Shown here: piece after piece, positions 62,253-64,000 of the stretch | Layout of the letters: the number at the start of each line of letters is the position of its first letter | Position numbering within the stretch: the stretch's first letter is position 1 | Assembly (NCBI RefSeq): GCF_001050475.1 | Contig: NZ_CP012034.1 | Span: forward strand, 1,860,001 to 1,924,000 | Reading direction: 5' to 3' | Source: Companilactobacillus ginsenosidimutans | GTDB taxonomy: Bacteria > Bacillota > Bacilli > Lactobacillales > Lactobacillaceae | DNA: 64,000 bases | Made by a program: the position numbers and the translations under genes | Notes under the pieces: model-generated | Databases searched by the model: none | What the model was told of the DNA's origin: nothing | Seen by the model: the letters and a program-made list of their open reading frames with translations, nothing else

Positions 62253-62362
62253 GTCGCATAAACTTTCGACTGTTTTCGACTTATTTCCTAGTTGTTAACT
62301 AGTCACCGCCATTAGGGCTATAAGGTGAAGACTGTTGATTCAGAGCTTCACCTTTTTTGTTC
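62242..62362 (-). ncRNA. Antisense antitoxin RNA 2
   Basis: Extended -10 TGcTATACT on the minus strand (TATACT = 62369-62374), within GGTGCTATACT, which is identical in both modules. Predicted end at hairpin AGTCG/CGACT followed by TATTTCTTT at about 62242-62270. Confidence 0.6.
62320..62360 (+). terminator. Terminator of toxin 2 mRNA
   Basis: AAGGTGAAG / CTTCACCTT stem and T-run. Confidence 0.85.
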
Positions 62363-62526
62363 GAGTTAAGTATAGCACCGTGAGAAACTTTACTACGTCT
62401 AAAGTGTTTTTCCTTCAGAATTGACCATATTACGATCGTCTATGCATTTCATTATAACTGAAAACAAGATTATTATTTTCAATCAAATTTTCATAAATAA
62501 ATTATGATGAAAAGGGTGCAATATCA

Positions 62527-62555
62527 TTGCTTAACGTGGGAATTCCCCGTATAAT
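62527..62555 (+). promoter_or_regulatory. Promoter of the ABC-F gene
   Basis: -35 TTGCTT (62527-62532), 17-bp spacer, -10 TATAAT (62550-62555). The spacer contains the palindrome GGGAATTCCC, which could bind a repressor. Confidence 0.7.
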
Positions 62556-62592
62556 GCAAGCTAGACTATTTTGAAGAAAAGAGAAAATATAT

Positions 62593-64000
62593 TTGATTAC
62601 TGTTAATGATGTTAGTTTGCACTTTGCTGATCGTAAGCTTTTTGATGATGTGAATATTAACTTTGCACCAGGAAATTGTTATGGCTTGATTGGTGCCAAT
62701 GGTGCGGGTAAATCAACTTTTCTAAAAGTTTTATCTGGCGAAATTGAACCCTCAACCGGTTCTGTCAAATTGGGACCAAATGAACGTTTGGCTACTTTGA
62801 AACAAAACCACTTTGACTATGATGATTATACAGTTATGGAAACTGTAATGATGGGTCACGCTGACCTTTATAAAATTATGCAAGAAAAAGATGCTATTTA
62901 TGCTAAACCTGATTTCAATGAGGAAGATGGTTTGCGTGCAGCCGACTTAGAAACTAAGTTTGGTGAAATGGGCGGCTGGGAAGCTGAAGGTGAAGCTTCT
63001 CAAATGCTTCACGGATTGAATATCCCTGAAAAATTGCATCAAGTTAAAATGAACACTTTGACTGCTGGTCAAAAGATTAAGGTCTTGTTGGCACAAGCTT
63101 TATTTGGTCAACCTGATGTTCTATTGCTCGATGAGCCAACTAATGGTTTGGACGTTGAATCAATTGACTGGCTTGAAGAATTCTTGATCAACTTTGAAAA
63201 TACTGTTATCGTCGTTTCCCATGATAGATACTTCTTGAATAAAGTATGTACATACATGGCTGATCTTGATTACGGTAAGATCAAACTTTATGCCGGTAAT
63301 TATGACTTCTGGCAACAATCTTCTGAACTTGCCCAAAGTATGAAGCAAGATCAAAATGCTAAAAAAGAAGAGAAAATCAAGGAGTTACAAGACTTTATTG
63401 CTCGTTTCTCTGCTAATGCTTCTAAATCTAAACAAGCCACTTCACGTAAGAAGATGCTTGATAAGATTACTTTGGATGACATCCAGCCAAGCTCAAGACG
63501 TTATCCATTTATCAAGTTTGTTCCTAATCGTGAGATCGGTAATGACTTGTTGAAAGTTGATAACTTGTCAGTAACTATTGATGGTAAGCAGATTTTGAAG
63601 AATGTCAGCTTTATTCTTAACAAAGATGACAAGGTAGCTTTCTTGGCTAAAGATGATATGAAGACAACTGCCTTATTCAGAGTTATTTCTGGTGACTTAA
63701 CCCCTGATTCAGGAACGATTACCTGGGGTGTCACAACTAGTCGCGCATACTTGCCAAAAGACTTTAACTCAATGTTCAATGAAGAGACACCAATCATTGA
63801 TTGGTTACGTCAATTCGCTGAAAAAGGTGAAGATGACGATACCTTCTTGCGTGGTTTCTTGGGACGTATGATCTTCTCTGGAGACGATGTTACAAAACAC
63901 GTTGATGTCCTTTCCGGTGGGGAAAAAGTTCGTGTCATGCTATCTAAGATGATGTTACTGAAAGCCAATGTCTTACTATTGGACGATCCAACCAACCATT
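62593..64000 (+). CDS. ABC-F family ATPase (YbiT/YkpA type), truncated by the window end
   Basis: At least 469 residues seen, TTG 62593; the frame runs off the window, so the C-terminus is missing. Two soluble ATPase domains and no membrane helices. Domain 1: Walker A GANGAGKSTF, signature LTAGQKIK, Walker B LLLDEPTNGLD. Linker KQDQNAKKEEKIKELQDF. Domain 2 has a degenerate P-loop (LAKDDMKTTALF), as is usual in the YkpA/YbiT branch, and signature LSGGEKVR. ABC-F proteins act on ribosomes. Role of this branch is not antibiotic resistance as far as known. Confidence 0.9.
   Translation, partial: MITVNDVSLHFADRKLFDDVNINFAPGNCYGLIGANGAGKSTFLKVLSGEIEPSTGSVKLGPNERLATLKQNHFDYDDYTVMETVMMGHADLYKIMQEKDAIYAKPDFNEEDGLRAADLETKFGEMGGWEAEGEASQMLHGLNIPEKLHQVKMNTLTAGQKIKVLLAQALFGQPDVLLLDEPTNGLDVESIDWLEEFLINFENTVIVVSHDRYFLNKVCTYMADLDYGKIKLYAGNYDFWQQSSELAQSMKQDQNAKKEEKIKELQDFIARFSANASKSKQATSRKKMLDKITLDDIQPSSRRYPFIKFVPNREIGNDLLKVDNLSVTIDGKQILKNVSFILNKDDKVAFLAKDDMKTTALFRVISGDLTPDSGTITWGVTTSRAYLPKDFNSMFNEETPIIDWLRQFAEKGEDDDTFLRGFLGRMIFSGDDVTKHVDVLSGGEKVRVMLSKMMLLKANVLLLDDPTNH

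Larger units (their letters stand above)
62083..62360 (+). other. Type I toxin-antitoxin module 2 (extent)
   Basis: Tandem copy of module 1: 5' box GTAGCAGGTTAAAGCGGCGG, leader ORF, toxin, terminator and minus-strand antisense promoter. GGCGG in the 5' box can pair with CCGCC near 62307-62311. Confidence 0.7.

Overview
The window is low-GC Firmicutes DNA from a lactic acid bacterium. The gene content fits Lactobacillaceae: a cytochrome bd operon, PepC, a DUF975 protein, SLAP-type and sortase-anchored surface proteins, and the rsmG-noc-parA-parB-DUF951-ychF block that usually lies near the chromosome origin. A Companilactobacillus-like species is my best guess, but that is inference. No rRNA, tRNA, CRISPR array or prophage was seen, and dnaA/oriC is not inside the window.

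Layout. 0.4-6.4 kb: cydABDC operon (minus), with a large structured RNA candidate downstream. 6.5-9.7 kb: an N/Q-rich membrane protein and a ThiD/PdxK kinase whose 3' end was altered by a 17-bp tandem duplication, then a MerR-TipAS regulator with a textbook 19-bp-spacer promoter and an acetyltransferase. 9.9-24.3 kb: an accessory-like stretch. It holds a 1190-residue secreted protein with a ~400-residue C-terminal hydrophobic block lacking K, R and H, two small paralogous membrane-anchored proteins, proC, an ECF S component, a TacT-like acetyltransferase with a tiny partner gene, gatD without murT, pepC, and a DUF2207 gene broken by two in-frame TAA codons. 24.4-36.2 kb: cell-surface genes (two FPQTS-anchored proteins, a SLAP protein, lipoproteins, an acyltransferase), an MFS pump, a Fic protein behind 51-bp tandem hairpin repeats, and an S66 peptidase. 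36.3-41.1 kb: an ABC transporter with its NarL-type two-component system, and a DUF1828 protein with a small partner gene.

41.2-46.7 kb is the conserved chromosome-segregation block. 46.8-48.2 kb holds small membrane proteins. 48.5-48.7 kb holds a second strongly structured, gene-free RNA candidate. 49.1-54.4 kb is a cell-wall block: OmpR-type regulator, kinase, D,D-carboxypeptidase, MurE and an aspartate-racemase-like enzyme. 55.1-57.5 kb is a zinc/manganese-type ABC importer. 57.5-59.1 kb is an IS605-group element carrying only tnpB, ending just upstream of a gtrA gene. 59.7-61.6 kb holds three tiny membrane proteins and a ROK fructokinase. 61.6-62.4 kb holds two tandem type I toxin-antitoxin modules with 27-residue toxins, absent from ordinary ORF calls. 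62.6 kb to the end is an ABC-F ATPase truncated by the window.

The strongest leads are the hydrophobic giant protein and its small relatives, the tandem type I toxin modules with upstream leader ORFs, the minimal acetyltransferase-toxin pair, the two structured RNAs, and the fresh-looking mutations (17-bp duplication; double ochre in DUF2207).
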